A DNA stretch of 64,000 nucleotides, taken from Motilimonas sp. E26 (GTDB lineage Bacteria > Pseudomonadota > Gammaproteobacteria > Enterobacterales > CBDFNC01). The notes below the pieces were generated by a model that worked only from the letters and a program-made list of their open reading frames with translations, made no database searches and was not told where the DNA came from. The first letter of the stretch is position 1. Each line of letters opens with the position of its first letter. Positions 1 to 8,283 of the stretch are shown here, in pieces. Position numbers and translations under genes: made by a program. Location of the stretch: NCBI RefSeq assembly GCF_021278025.1, contig NZ_JAIBHJ010000011.1:62001-126000 (forward strand), written 5' to 3'.

Positions 1-186
1 TTTGGTGAGGTTGGCTTATCGGGTGAGATCCGCCCTGTACCCAGTGGTCAGGAGCGGATTATTGAGGCGGCTAAACACGGTTTTAAACGTGCTATTGTAC
101 CCATAGCCAACGTGCCGAAAAAGCCAATAGAAGGCATGGAAGTGATTGGCGTTAAAAAACTGAGTGATGCATTAGAAGTGTTGTAA
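1..186 (+). CDS. radA: DNA repair protein RadA, C-terminal end (partial)
   Basis: The window opens inside this gene, and only the last 61 codons and the stop are present. RadA is a RecA-related helicase that processes recombination intermediates. The visible residues are the end of its Lon-protease-like C-terminal domain, recognisable by the stretch GEVGLSGEIRPV followed by the block EAAKHGFKRAIVP and a short tail ending in DALEVL. The ATPase and zinc-finger parts lie outside the window. Recognition rests on this conserved C-terminal block alone. Confidence 0.85.
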   Translation, partial: FGEVGLSGEIRPVPSGQERIIEAAKHGFKRAIVPIANVPKKPIEGMEVIGVKKLSDALEVL

Positions 187-231
187 TCCTAACGATGAAA
201 AATCGTAGGGCTATGATAAAAGGAATGAAGG

Positions 232-648
232 ATGAATGAATTGTTAAATGGACAATGCCACTGCGGTGCTGTGACGTTTACGAGCGGTGCCCCTGCGCGA
301 ACCGTCGTTAGTTGTCACTGTCATCTTTGTCGCGCGATGAATGGCTCGGCTTTTTCAACTTATGTGATTGTAGATACCGAGCAGTTAGTGGTCGATATGG
401 CATTACTCAATACCTACGCTGTTACTGATAATGCTACCCGATATACTTGTCGTGTTTGTGCTACGCCGTTGTTTAATCGAAACCTTAAATTACCCGGCTT
501 GAGTATGGTGTATTTAGGTTGCGTGCATGGGCTTCAAAAAGCGGGTTTAAAACCGCAATTAAACGTGTATTGTGATGACCAATTAGATTGGGTTGGCCAA
601 TTAATGGTTGATAGTTCAACCCAATGTTTTGCTCAAGGGGTTGGTTAA
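232..648 (+). CDS. GFA / CENP-V family zinc-binding protein
   Basis: This 138-residue protein has the cysteine pattern of the glutathione-dependent formaldehyde-activating (GFA) family: CHC at residues 9-11, the CHCHLC cluster at 28-33 and a CxxC at 73-76. In this family the cysteines bind structural and catalytic zinc, and some members condense glutathione with formaldehyde. Most members, including this one, have no proven substrate. An AGGA-like ribosome site sits just before the ATG, and the gene follows radA after 45 bases. It is probably cytoplasmic. The family assignment is firm; the reaction is not. Confidence 0.8.
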   Translation: MNELLNGQCHCGAVTFTSGAPARTVVSCHCHLCRAMNGSAFSTYVIVDTEQLVVDMALLNTYAVTDNATRYTCRVCATPLFNRNLKLPGLSMVYLGCVHGLQKAGLKPQLNVYCDDQLDWVGQLMVDSSTQCFAQGVG

Positions 649-651
649 TGG

Positions 652-1401
652 CTACCAGTCAATGGCTTGTCCTTGCCAATCAATAAAACTTGCTTGGCCA
701 TTAGGCGGGTAGTTTGGTAACAAGCTTAGTAACTGCGCGGCAACAAATTCAGCGGTGAATAACTTTTCTTTAGCCACCTTGGCTTGAAAAGGTTTAGACA
801 ACGGGGTGTCGGTTGTCCCTGGGTGAAATGCAATGATTTTCGCCTGTTTGAGTCGTCGCCCGTATTCAATCGCGGCATTTTTTATCATCATATTAAGGGC
901 TGCTTTTGAGGCGCGATAACTGTACCAGCCGCCTAAACGGTTATCGTTAATACTGCCGACTCGTGCGCTGAAAATGACGATATGTGATTCCAGTTTAGTG
1001 GGTAGTTGATGCACCAAATGCTTTAGCCACATTAGTGGCACGAGCATGTTACTTTGCATAAGCGCCAGCATATTCTCAGGGCTTATATCTTCCAAGCGCT
1101 TTTCGGGTGTTATCTCAGCTTGGGTTATTGGCTGCTGGCCATGGAGAAATCCATTGCATATAAATACATAACGTACAGGTAAGAGTGTATCAATTTGCTC
1201 TAAGTTAGCTAAAATTTCTGTTTCAGTGTTGTTGCAAGTTAGCGGTACAACTTTGATGCCCGTAGGCGAGTTGGTATGCTGACGACTGATGGCGTAAATA
1301 GTTTTGATCTGCTCATCGCTGCTAAGTTGCTTAATTAACTGCTGAGCAATGGCGCTACTCGCACCAATAACCAACGCGCAATATTCCCGTCTACTTGGCA
1401 T
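652..1401 (-). CDS. Short-chain dehydrogenase/reductase (SDR) family protein
   Basis: This 249-residue protein has the classical SDR layout: an N-terminal dinucleotide-binding glycine/alanine loop (GASSAIA, residues 13-19), a central serine-containing strand (IFSARVGSI), the YxxxK catalytic pair in YSYRASKAA around residue 160, and the HPGTTDTPLS block after it. SDR enzymes use NAD(P)H on many substrates; the closest-looking group is the CsgA/C-factor type, whose substrates are poorly known. The start is the ATG preceded by GGAG. The sequence just upstream is an array of 87-bp repeats whose units resemble this gene's own first codons. It probably follows the DCC-family gene in one transcript. 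Confidence 0.8.
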   Translation of the reverse strand: MPSRREYCALVIGASSAIAQQLIKQLSSDEQIKTIYAISRQHTNSPTGIKVVPLTCNNTETEILANLEQIDTLLPVRYVFICNGFLHGQQPITQAEITPEKRLEDISPENMLALMQSNMLVPLMWLKHLVHQLPTKLESHIVIFSARVGSINDNRLGGWYSYRASKAALNMMIKNAAIEYGRRLKQAKIIAFHPGTTDTPLSKPFQAKVAKEKLFTAEFVAAQLLSLLPNYPPNGQASFIDWQGQAIDW

Positions 1402-1413
1402 ATTTTACTCCAA

Positions 1414-1697
1414 CTAACGAATTTTTGTGATGCAATGTTCTCATCAATGATGATGGCGCAATAATATTGCGGTTTATTTGGCGTGTTTTCCCCCAAATAA
1501 CTAACGAATTTTTGTGATGCAATGTTCTCATCAATGATGATGGCGCAATAATATTGCGGTTTATTTGGCGTGTTTTCCCCCAAATAACTAACGAATTTTT
1601 GTGATGCAATGTTCTCATCAATGATGATGGCGCAATAATATTGCGGTTTATTTGGTATGTTTTCCTCCAAATAACTAACGAATTTTTGTGATGCAGT
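1414..1697. repeat. 87-bp tandem repeat, three full units plus a partial one
   Basis: The motif CTAACGAATTTTTGTGATGC begins at 1414, 1501, 1588 and 1675, giving an exact 87-base period. The array lies between the DCC-family gene and the SDR gene, and its last partial unit includes the last codons of the DCC gene. Read on the minus strand, each unit holds a copy of that gene's end (codons for HCITKIR and stop), a purine-rich ribosome-site-like stretch, and about 40 bases resembling the SDR 5' end (translating as PNKPQYYCAIII against PSRREYCALVI). In the repeat copies the ATG has become ATA or ACG. The array therefore looks like a reiterated gene junction. Confidence 0.9.
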
Positions 1698-2097
1698 GGC
1701 CGTCATCACAGGCGCTGTGAGCTAAACGCTTTTTACCCGTTAGCAGCAGTGAAATGTTATATCTGTGTTTGGCGAATACTAAGTAGGCTCGGTCGGCAAA
1801 GGGCCTGACTACGGGGGCTCGTAGTAGCGATGTTAGCTTGTTACAACCAACCAATGACCAAGCTTTATGTGTGACGTCTAAACCAAGCAGAATAGCGCCA
1901 TTTGCTAGCTCGCCATGTAAAATATCATTGGCGTGTTTTCTGTCTATATGTGGATAGTTTTGTTCAAAATCGATGCGGTTGATATCGACTAAAGCAATGA
2001 GGTTATGCCGATCACGACGCTTAATCTGTTGCATTTCGCGATGACATAGCGGACAAAGTCCATCAAAATAGATCGTCAGCTCATAGGGGGAAGTCAT
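1675..2097 (-). CDS. DCC-family (DUF393) thiol-disulfide protein
   Basis: This 140-residue protein begins with a beta strand and the motif YFDGLCPLC, placing a CxxC pair at residues 15 and 18. That is the hallmark of the DCC1/DUF393 family, which is predicted to have a thioredoxin-like fold and to act on thiols or disulfides. Family function is inferred, not proven. The distal RPFADRAYLVFAKHRY region fits the family. Its 3' end forms the first partial unit of the 87-bp repeat, so the stop codon lies inside the repeat sequence. It is likely co-transcribed with the SDR gene downstream. Confidence 0.78.
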   Translation of the reverse strand: MTSPYELTIYFDGLCPLCHREMQQIKRRDRHNLIALVDINRIDFEQNYPHIDRKHANDILHGELANGAILLGLDVTHKAWSLVGCNKLTSLLRAPVVRPFADRAYLVFAKHRYNISLLLTGKKRLAHSACDDGHCITKIR

Positions 2098-2371
2098 CTC
2101 AGCTCCTTGATAAGTTGTCTTAATGTAAATTAATGAGTCTCACACTAGATAACGTATTAATTGGTCAATTAGATCTTATTTAACTTTAACTCGGTTAAGG
2201 CATATTGTGGTACATATTGCCGCTTGTTTTTATCTGAGCTCGGTATGTACATGTTTCAAAGGATCAGCTGTTTTGTTACATGTCTTTTAATGTATACCAT
2301 GAGCAACTTTGTGTTTATTGCTGTTGTAACTGGTTACATCAGGTAGGTTTTTTCATGATCTAGAGGTAAAA

Positions 2372-2971
2372 GTGGATATTTTTGTTACAGGGTTATTGTT
2401 GGGTTTCAGTTTAATTATTGCTATCGGCTCACAAAACGCGTTTGTATTGCGCCAAGGCCTTAAAGGGCAGCATGTGCTCTTAGTGTGTACCATTTGTGCA
2501 CTATCTGATGCGGCTTTGATTGCTCTTGGTGTTGCTGGTTTTGGAGTGCTGGTGAAACAAGCGCCTTGGATAGAACAGTTTGCACGTTATGCCGGTGCGC
2601 TGTTTTTAATTGTTTATGGTGCTCGGAGCTTGTGGGCGGCCATTAACCATAAGGCCGATTCATTAGCCCCTGCATCTGATACTTTCTTTTCCATTGGTAA
2701 GGTTGTGCTTACGTGCCTTGCGTTTACTTGGCTTAATCCTCATGTTTATTTAGATACCGTTATTTTATTGGGCTCTATTTCGACTCAGTACGGCGCGCAA
2801 AAATGGTTATTTGGCTTTGGTGCCATGTTGGCTTCTTTATTGTTCTTTTTTGCCTTAGGTTTTGGTTCTCGTTTATTGGTGCCGCTATTCGCGAATCCTT
2901 TATCATGGCGATTGCTTGATTTTGTCATTGCGGGCATCATGTGGTTTATTGCCGCATCATTAATTCTATAA
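2372..2971 (+). CDS. LysE/ArgO family amino-acid exporter
   Basis: This 199-residue, strongly hydrophobic protein has about six membrane segments and the family signature GSQNAFVLRQGLKG near residues 19-32. LysE/ArgO proteins export basic amino acids such as arginine and lysine across the inner membrane. The start is a GTG preceded by AGAGG. The length is slightly below that of E. coli ArgO. A strong hairpin follows the gene. The family is clear; whether it exports arginine, lysine or another amino acid cannot be told from sequence alone. Confidence 0.82.
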   Translation: MDIFVTGLLLGFSLIIAIGSQNAFVLRQGLKGQHVLLVCTICALSDAALIALGVAGFGVLVKQAPWIEQFARYAGALFLIVYGARSLWAAINHKADSLAPASDTFFSIGKVVLTCLAFTWLNPHVYLDTVILLGSISTQYGAQKWLFGFGAMLASLLFFFALGFGSRLLVPLFANPLSWRLLDFVIAGIMWFIAASLIL

Positions 2972-3038
2972 AGAAGAGCACTTTTTCGCCTTGCGTAAGC
3001 AATATCAACCTGTTTGCTCTGCGAGAGTTTGTTTGGTT

Positions 3039-3081
3039 AAAAAGGTATCCAAGCATCTAAATTTTGCTTGGATACCTTTTT
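3039..3081. terminator. Bidirectional terminator between exporter and antiporter genes
   Basis: A near-perfect stem of about 15 base pairs (AAAAGGTATCCAAGC paired with GCTTGGATACCTTTT) encloses an 11-base loop. It has a T-run on the plus strand and a matching A-run that becomes a T-run on the minus strand. It lies between two convergent genes and would stop both. Confidence 0.85.
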
Positions 3082-3085
3082 AACA

Positions 3086-5059
3086 CTACTCGTTGTGGTT
3101 TGTTTTTACTTCTTTGTTGTTAGCGGTGGCCTGCAGTTCAGGCTCAGCGGTGGAACTTAGGCGCGCTTGCTCCTTGACCGCTTCACTGGCTCGCTCAGCT
3201 TCTTCTTTCGCTTTTGCTTTGGCCTCTCGCTCAGCCGCTTCTTCTTTTGCACGTTGTAGAATAGCGTGCTCTTGGGCATCAAGGGGCAGTAAACTGATCA
3301 GCTCAATATCATTTTGCTGTTGGTTATTTTCTGTTTCTGAAATGATCTTAACTTTATTTTCTTTCGTGATATATACCAAAGGGATCGCTGTTTCACCGTA
3401 GCGCAGGCGGAAATGCTCGTGGGTAAAGTTATCAGTAATACTGGTGATTTTTAATATGGCCCCCTTTGCCATTAAGCTGGCTAGCTTGGCGTAGGTTACA
3501 TTCTCACCAAACAAGCATAGGCGCTTTAGGTAAGACTCGGATAACTGATGCCGAGCACTGCTGCTATCACGGCTATTAAGGCCATACACTTTATTAATGC
3601 CGAATAAATCCTGAAAATGAAAACTCACTAAAGGATTAAGTTGGCGATAGGGCGACATCACCAATACGCGGCCAATGCCATTTAAATCAAGGTAGTTACT
3701 TGCGTGCTCGGAAGCTGGGTTACCAAAATACACTGGTAAGTTTTGCATTCGCGCCAAACGAATATTGTCGTAGTTGGTATCTGTGAGCACAACGGGAATG
3801 TTTTTACTTTGTAAAATAAGGGCCAGTTCTCTAGAAAATTTAGAAGCGCCGAACATCAGCAAACCTTGTGGTGAGCCAGCTTGAACACCGAGAAACTGAG
3901 CCCAACTTCCTGCGGTTAAACTTTGCACCACAACTGTGCCGATGATGATCAAAAATACCAAGGGAACAATTAATTCTGAGCCCGCGACATTAAGCTGCTC
4001 TAGTTTGATGGCAAATAAAGAAGATATTGCTGCCGCAACGATACCGCGGGGAGCCAGCCAACTTAAGAACCATTTGTCGGCTCTGGTGAGAGAAGTACCA
4101 ATACCAGAGATCCAAACACTCAGTGGTCTGGCGACAAGCATAACCACCAGTAATACACCTAAGCCAGCCCAACCTAGGCTGAGCATGGCGTCGGAGTTTA
4201 ATCGCGCAGCTAATAGAATAAACAACGCAGAGATCAACAAAACAGTTAGTGTTTCTTTGAACTCCAATATATCCGCAATATCTACTGCGCGCATATTGGC
4301 AAGCCAAATACCCATTACCGTGACCGTTAATAAACCGGACTCTTCTTGCAGAATATTGGAGCCAACGAAAATACCGAGCATAATGGTCAGTACTGCGGTA
4401 TTGCGTAAGTAATGTGGAAAGATGTTTTTTCTGATGGCCATGCCTATGCCATATCCACCCAATGCACCGAGACCAAGGCCAATCAATAAAGTTAATCCTA
4501 AAGAGACCATGACATGAGTCGTGGGATCGGCAGTGACAGTAATGTACTCAAATACTAATACGGCAAGTAGTGCCCCAATGGGATCGATCACTATGCCTTC
4601 CCAGCGCAAGATGCTGGCTAGGTTTGATTTTGGCCGCACTGAGCGCAGCATGGGCACAATCACAGTCGGTCCAGTTACCACTACTAGGGTGCCAAACAAC
4701 AAGGCGATAGGCCAGTCAAAGCCGAGCAAAAAGTAGGCCGCAGGAGTGACACAAGCCCAAGTGATCAGCACGCCAATTGAGACTAAATGGGTCACCATCC
4801 GGCCGTGCTCTTTAATTTCTTTAAAATTAAGGGTGAGCGCCCCTTCAAATAAGATAACGGCCACTCCTAATGAAATAATGGGGAACAGTAAGTCACCAAA
4901 AATAGCATCTGGCTGAAGCCAGCCTAAACCGGGGCCAAGTAATAGGCCACACAATAATAAAGGTAAGATGGCTGGAAGTCGTAGTTTCCATCCCACCCAT
5001 TGACATAACAGAGACAGTACCCCTATAAGTGCCAGCATACCGGTTATGTGTTCTACCAT
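3086..5059 (-). CDS. CPA1-family cation:proton antiporter with RCK-like regulatory tail
   Basis: This 657-residue inner-membrane protein has an N-terminal half of about 12 membrane helices typical of monovalent cation/proton antiporters, including TGPTVIVPML and the EGIVIDPIGA block with the acidic residues used in ion exchange. Residues of roughly 400-520 form a Rossmann-like TrkA-N/RCK unit (LLMFGASKFSRELA followed by VVLTDTN), which in related proteins senses nucleotides or ions. The last 70 residues are a charged Ala/Glu/Lys-rich helix (KEEAAEREAKAKAKEEAERA), probably a cytoplasmic coiled coil. It likely exchanges Na+ or K+ for H+; the ion cannot be fixed from sequence. Confidence 0.8.
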   Translation of the reverse strand: MVEHITGMLALIGVLSLLCQWVGWKLRLPAILPLLLCGLLLGPGLGWLQPDAIFGDLLFPIISLGVAVILFEGALTLNFKEIKEHGRMVTHLVSIGVLITWACVTPAAYFLLGFDWPIALLFGTLVVVTGPTVIVPMLRSVRPKSNLASILRWEGIVIDPIGALLAVLVFEYITVTADPTTHVMVSLGLTLLIGLGLGALGGYGIGMAIRKNIFPHYLRNTAVLTIMLGIFVGSNILQEESGLLTVTVMGIWLANMRAVDIADILEFKETLTVLLISALFILLAARLNSDAMLSLGWAGLGVLLVVMLVARPLSVWISGIGTSLTRADKWFLSWLAPRGIVAAAISSLFAIKLEQLNVAGSELIVPLVFLIIIGTVVVQSLTAGSWAQFLGVQAGSPQGLLMFGASKFSRELALILQSKNIPVVLTDTNYDNIRLARMQNLPVYFGNPASEHASNYLDLNGIGRVLVMSPYRQLNPLVSFHFQDLFGINKVYGLNSRDSSSARHQLSESYLKRLCLFGENVTYAKLASLMAKGAILKITSITDNFTHEHFRLRYGETAIPLVYITKENKVKIISETENNQQQNDIELISLLPLDAQEHAILQRAKEEAAEREAKAKAKEEAERASEAVKEQARLSSTAEPELQATANNKEVKTNHNE

Positions 5060-5212
5060 GTTTATTCCTTTGTGGTATTTGAAAGATTAAAATGATCAGG
5101 CTAAAAACAAGTTACCAGTATATTTGATAGCTTTGTTAATAATTGTGGTGTTGCCTTCAATAGCATCATAAGTTTGTTACATTTACGGTGAGTTTAGTTT
5201 GGAGTCGCCATA

Positions 5213-5631
5213 ATGGATCACCAAAGTCAGTTTGTTTTTGTCTATGGTTCGTTACGTCGAGCAGGGACGCGTCATGATTTAATTAAGCAGCAAAGCCAAT
5301 ATGTGAGTGATGCGCGTGTTTCCGGTCGTTTATTTTTGGTTGCGAGTTATCCCGGTTTAGTGCCCCCCAGTCTGACAACGATTGGGTGTTAGGTGAAGTG
5401 TACAAGATGAATGACCCCGGTAAGTTATTACGCCTGCTTGATGAATACGAGGAGTGTACATTAGCCTATCCGCAACCTCACGAATATATTAGAGAGCTTA
5501 AAGAAGTTGAGTTGATCACCCACGCGCCTAGCAATCGCTTTATTAGGGCCTGGTTGTATCGCTATTGCTGGCCAGTAGAGCCAAGTAAGTTAATACCTTC
5601 TGGTGATTTTATGCAAGAGCTAGCCAAGTAG
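5213..5631 (+). pseudogene. Gamma-glutamylcyclotransferase-like (AIG2/YtfP) gene, frameshifted
   Basis: The first 59 codons from the ATG at 5213 encode the start of a GGCT-fold protein (FVYGSLRRAGTRHDLI, the substrate-loop motif), then stop at a TAG around 5390. The rest of the family fold continues in the next frame as SDNDWVLGEVYKMNDPG, then LDEYEE with the expected acidic catalytic residue, to a stop at 5631. The frame changes at a run of six C residues near 5363; one additional C would restore a single protein of about 139 residues. This is either a disrupted gene, a contingency (phase-variable) tract or an assembly indel. An ATG with a GGAG-type site upstream supports the original start. 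Confidence 0.75.
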
Positions 5632-5782
5632 AGGTCGTGAGCACTCGTCATTTTGATTCTTAATGGCGCTATGATGGGATAACACATAAGAAATAATCAA
5701 CAAGCGCTATCCCGATTAGTTTTGCTTTAAGTGGTGGTGTAATCAGTCGAGCCTAAATGTAGCAATGAAAGATAAATCGCGT

Positions 5783-6148
5783 TTAGTCTTGCTCTTTCAC
5801 CAGCTGCTCTAACTCTCGATGGAGCAACTCATCATCGCCAACATTCAACTGTACTAAACGTTTCAAATGAGTCGCACTTTCAATGTCAATACTGGTAGTT
5901 TTTAAGCCTAAATGATCGTCATGTTGATGGCATAAGGAGACATTCATACTGAGTTCGATGTTGGTATCGACTAACGTAAAATGCAAGACTAACTCAGTGC
6001 CGACGGCTTCGGTCCAATTGTCAGGAGTGGCAACAAGTGCACCTTTTAACGACAAATCTAATAATTGAGTAGACCATTGTTGCCCATTCGCTTCAATTGA
6101 TGCGCTGGCTTCATATACCACGCGGGAAAACTTTCTACGCTCTGACAT
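5783..6148 (-). CDS. PilZ-domain cyclic-di-GMP receptor protein
   Basis: This protein of 121 residues has the two PilZ signature elements: RRKFSR near the N terminus (RxxxR) and DLSLKGALV (D/NxSxxG) about 30 residues later, which together bind cyclic di-GMP. A single PilZ domain fills the protein, so it is probably a free-standing effector of motility or surface attachment through a partner. I prefer the ATG at 6148, preceded by AGGAAC, because it places the RRxxR motif at the usual distance from the N terminus. An in-frame start 29 codons upstream would add residues unlike the family. Confidence 0.8.
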   Translation of the reverse strand: MSERRKFSRVVYEASASIEANGQQWSTQLLDLSLKGALVATPDNWTEAVGTELVLHFTLVDTNIELSMNVSLCHQHDDHLGLKTTSIDIESATHLKRLVQLNVGDDELLHRELEQLVKEQD

Positions 6149-6284
6149 ACATCTGTTCCTGTAGTTAATATGGCTGTTAGGGATGCTTCCCCAAGCGATA
6201 TCTGGCAGATTAGCGCTTTTTTTACCCAAGATCATCCTCTGCGCTTTTAAGCATAACTAAGATGTGAGCTTTGTGCGACTTTGC

Positions 6285-6315
6285 CGAAAAAGAAACGCCC
6301 AGCAAGGCTGGGCGT
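6285..6315 (-). terminator. Terminator of ettA
   Basis: A GC-rich stem (ACGCCCAGC with GCTGGGCGT, three-base loop) is followed on the minus strand by TTTCTTTTTC. It sits 23 bases beyond the ettA stop codon. Confidence 0.85.
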
Positions 6316-6337
6316 ATTTGCTAGGTTCAAACTTAGC

Positions 6338-8002
6338 TTATGAAATTCGTTTGTATTTAATGCGGTGTGGCTCTGCCGCTGCTGCACCGTAGGTTTTTTT
6401 CAGCCAAGCTTCGTAGTCGGTGTAGTTACCTTCATAGAAGTTGATTTGGCCTTCATCTCGGTAATCAAGAATGTGTGTGGCAATACGGTCTAAGAACCAA
6501 CGGTCATGGGAAATAACCATGGCACAGCCAGCAAATTCTAATAGCGCATCTTCAAGCGCACGTAGGGTCTCGATGTCCAAGTCGTTGGTTGGCTCATCCA
6601 GTAGCAATACGTTACCGCCAGTTTGCAATAGTTTGGCTAAGTGTAAACGACCGCGTTCACCACCAGACAAATCGCCTACACGCTTTTGTTGGTCGGTGCC
6701 TTTAAAGTTAAAACGGCTTACATAGGCGCGGCTAGGAATTTGGATATTGCCTACCATCATCATGTCGCCGCCACCGGTGACTTCTTGGAATACCGTTTTA
6801 TTGTTATCCATGTGGTCACGGAACTGGTCAACACTGGCCAGTTGAACTGTTTCACCGAGTTTTACTTCACCGGAGTCGGGTTGTTCTTGACCGCTGATCA
6901 TCTTAAACAGGGTCGATTTACCCGCGCCGTTAGGGCCGATAATACCCACGATAGCGCCTTTAGGAATGCTGAAAGACAAATCGTCAATTAATACGCGGCC
7001 ATTGAAGGATTTTTTCAGGTTAGTGACGTCAATAACTTGATCGCCTAAGCGCTGACCTGTTGGGATAAACAGTTCATTGGTTTCATTACGTTTAGCGTAA
7101 TCTTGGTTATTAAGCTCTTCAAAACGCGCCATACGTGCCTTGCTTTTAGATTGACGACCTTTGGCGTTAGAGCGTACCCATTCCAATTCTTTTTCAATGG
7201 ATTTTTGACGCGCTTTTTCTTGTGACGCTTCTTGTTGCAAACGTGCATCTTTTTGCTCAAGCCAAGATGAGTAGTTACCTTCCCAAGGAATGCCGTAACC
7301 ACGGTCTAGCTCTAAGATCCAACCCGCTACGTTATCCAAGAAGTAACGGTCATGGGTAATGGCCACAACAGTGCCTTCGTAATCGTGTAAGAAGCGCTCT
7401 AACCAAGCCACTGACTCGGCATCCAAGTGGTTAGTTGGCTCATCAAGTAGCAGCATGTCTGGTTTTTCGAGTAACAAGCGACAAATAGCAACACGGCGAC
7501 GCTCACCACCTGATAAGTGCTTAACTTGCGCGTCCCATTCAGGCAAGCGCAGTGCATCTGCAGCGCGCTCTAGTTGGTTGTCTAGATTATGGCCGTCATG
7601 AGCTTGAATAATGGCTTCTAGCTCGCCTTGTTCTTTAGCTAGGGCGTCAAAATCAGCGTTTTCAAGGGCGTATTCGTTGTACACTTCATCTAAACGCACC
7701 AGTGCATTTTTCACTTCGGCAACGGCTTCTTCTACCACTTCACGCACGGTTTTATCTAAATCGAGTTTAGGCTCTTGCGGTAAGTAACCGATCTTAATGC
7801 CCGGCATGGGCCGTGCTTCGCCCTCAATTTCAGTGTCTACACCTGCCATAATGCGCAAAAGAGTAGATTTACCCGCACCGTTTAGACCTAATACGCCAAT
7901 TTTAGCGCCCGGGAAAAAGCTAAGTGAGATATCCTTTAAAATAGTGCGTTTGGGGGGAACGACTTTGCCCACGCGGTTCATGGTATAGATAAACTGTGCC
8001 AT
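6338..8002 (-). CDS. ettA: Energy-dependent translational throttle protein EttA (ABC-F)
   Basis: This 554-residue protein is a soluble ABC-F ATPase with two nucleotide-binding domains and no membrane segments. Walker A motifs are GLNGAGKST near residue 40 and GPNGAGKST near 357, with signature motifs LSGGERRRV and LSGGERGRL. The linker between domains carries the EttA-type basic and acidic helices. EttA binds the ribosomal E site and gates entry into elongation according to the ATP/ADP ratio. The length matches E. coli EttA (555). An AAGGAA site precedes the ATG. The leader immediately upstream contains a conspicuous nested hairpin (8041-8110), and a terminator follows the gene. Confidence 0.95.
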   Translation of the reverse strand: MAQFIYTMNRVGKVVPPKRTILKDISLSFFPGAKIGVLGLNGAGKSTLLRIMAGVDTEIEGEARPMPGIKIGYLPQEPKLDLDKTVREVVEEAVAEVKNALVRLDEVYNEYALENADFDALAKEQGELEAIIQAHDGHNLDNQLERAADALRLPEWDAQVKHLSGGERRRVAICRLLLEKPDMLLLDEPTNHLDAESVAWLERFLHDYEGTVVAITHDRYFLDNVAGWILELDRGYGIPWEGNYSSWLEQKDARLQQEASQEKARQKSIEKELEWVRSNAKGRQSKSKARMARFEELNNQDYAKRNETNELFIPTGQRLGDQVIDVTNLKKSFNGRVLIDDLSFSIPKGAIVGIIGPNGAGKSTLFKMISGQEQPDSGEVKLGETVQLASVDQFRDHMDNNKTVFQEVTGGGDMMMVGNIQIPSRAYVSRFNFKGTDQQKRVGDLSGGERGRLHLAKLLQTGGNVLLLDEPTNDLDIETLRALEDALLEFAGCAMVISHDRWFLDRIATHILDYRDEGQINFYEGNYTDYEAWLKKTYGAAAAEPHRIKYKRIS

Positions 8003-8040
8003 TAATATTTCCTTTAATAACAGTATATTGAATTGCTCTC

Positions 8041-8110
8041 GTAGTGGTATTTGTCAGCTTGGTGATAACGCTAGAAAATGCGATAAGCTCGCAGCGTGCT
8101 GACCCACTAC
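8041..8110 (-). ncRNA. Nested hairpin in the ettA leader (candidate structured RNA)
   Basis: Four consecutive segments at 8089-8110 can pair, in order, with four segments at 8041-8083. The pairs are 8041-8047 with 8104-8110, 8053-8058 with 8098-8103, 8068-8072 with 8093-8097, and 8080-8083 with 8089-8092. One arm is therefore paired over 22 contiguous bases while the other has bulges of 5, 9 and 7 bases; the terminal loop is 5 bases. The element ends 38 bases before the ettA start codon, so on the minus strand it would be in the mRNA leader. A plus-strand RNA is also possible. No known family was recognised. Confidence 0.45.
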
Positions 8111-8224
8111 AATAATGCAGCAATGAAAACAGGATTTAAGGCATTTGACAACCGTAAAGGCGTAAAAGTATGGCTAATTTTGTTGGCGTTGGCTGGAAAG
8201 TAATACTGCTTAAGCAGATAAAAA

Positions 8225-8249
8225 AATCCGAGACGTTGCGCCTCGGATT
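8225..8249 (-). terminator. Terminator of the DUF3360 permease gene
   Basis: The stem AATCCGAG/CTCGGATT around a nine-base loop is followed on the minus strand by a run of T residues. It lies 35 bases past the stop codon of the permease gene. Confidence 0.8.
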
Positions 8250-8283
8250 AATGGGTTATCAAATTGTGGTTAAGTTTGTTGTT

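Noticed and set aside
1335-1709. Long frames across the 87-bp repeat on the minus strand
   Set aside because: The repeat length (87 = 29 codons) keeps frames open by itself. The translated units are copies of the SDR start and DCC gene end, without start codons in good context.
3093-3401. Plus-strand frame opposite the antiporter tail
   Set aside because: Shadow of the charged Ala/Glu/Lys-rich C terminus on the other strand; no ribosome site.
7920-8123. 67-codon upstream frame overlapping the ettA start
   Set aside because: TTG start without a ribosome site; the sequence is better explained by the hairpin in the leader.
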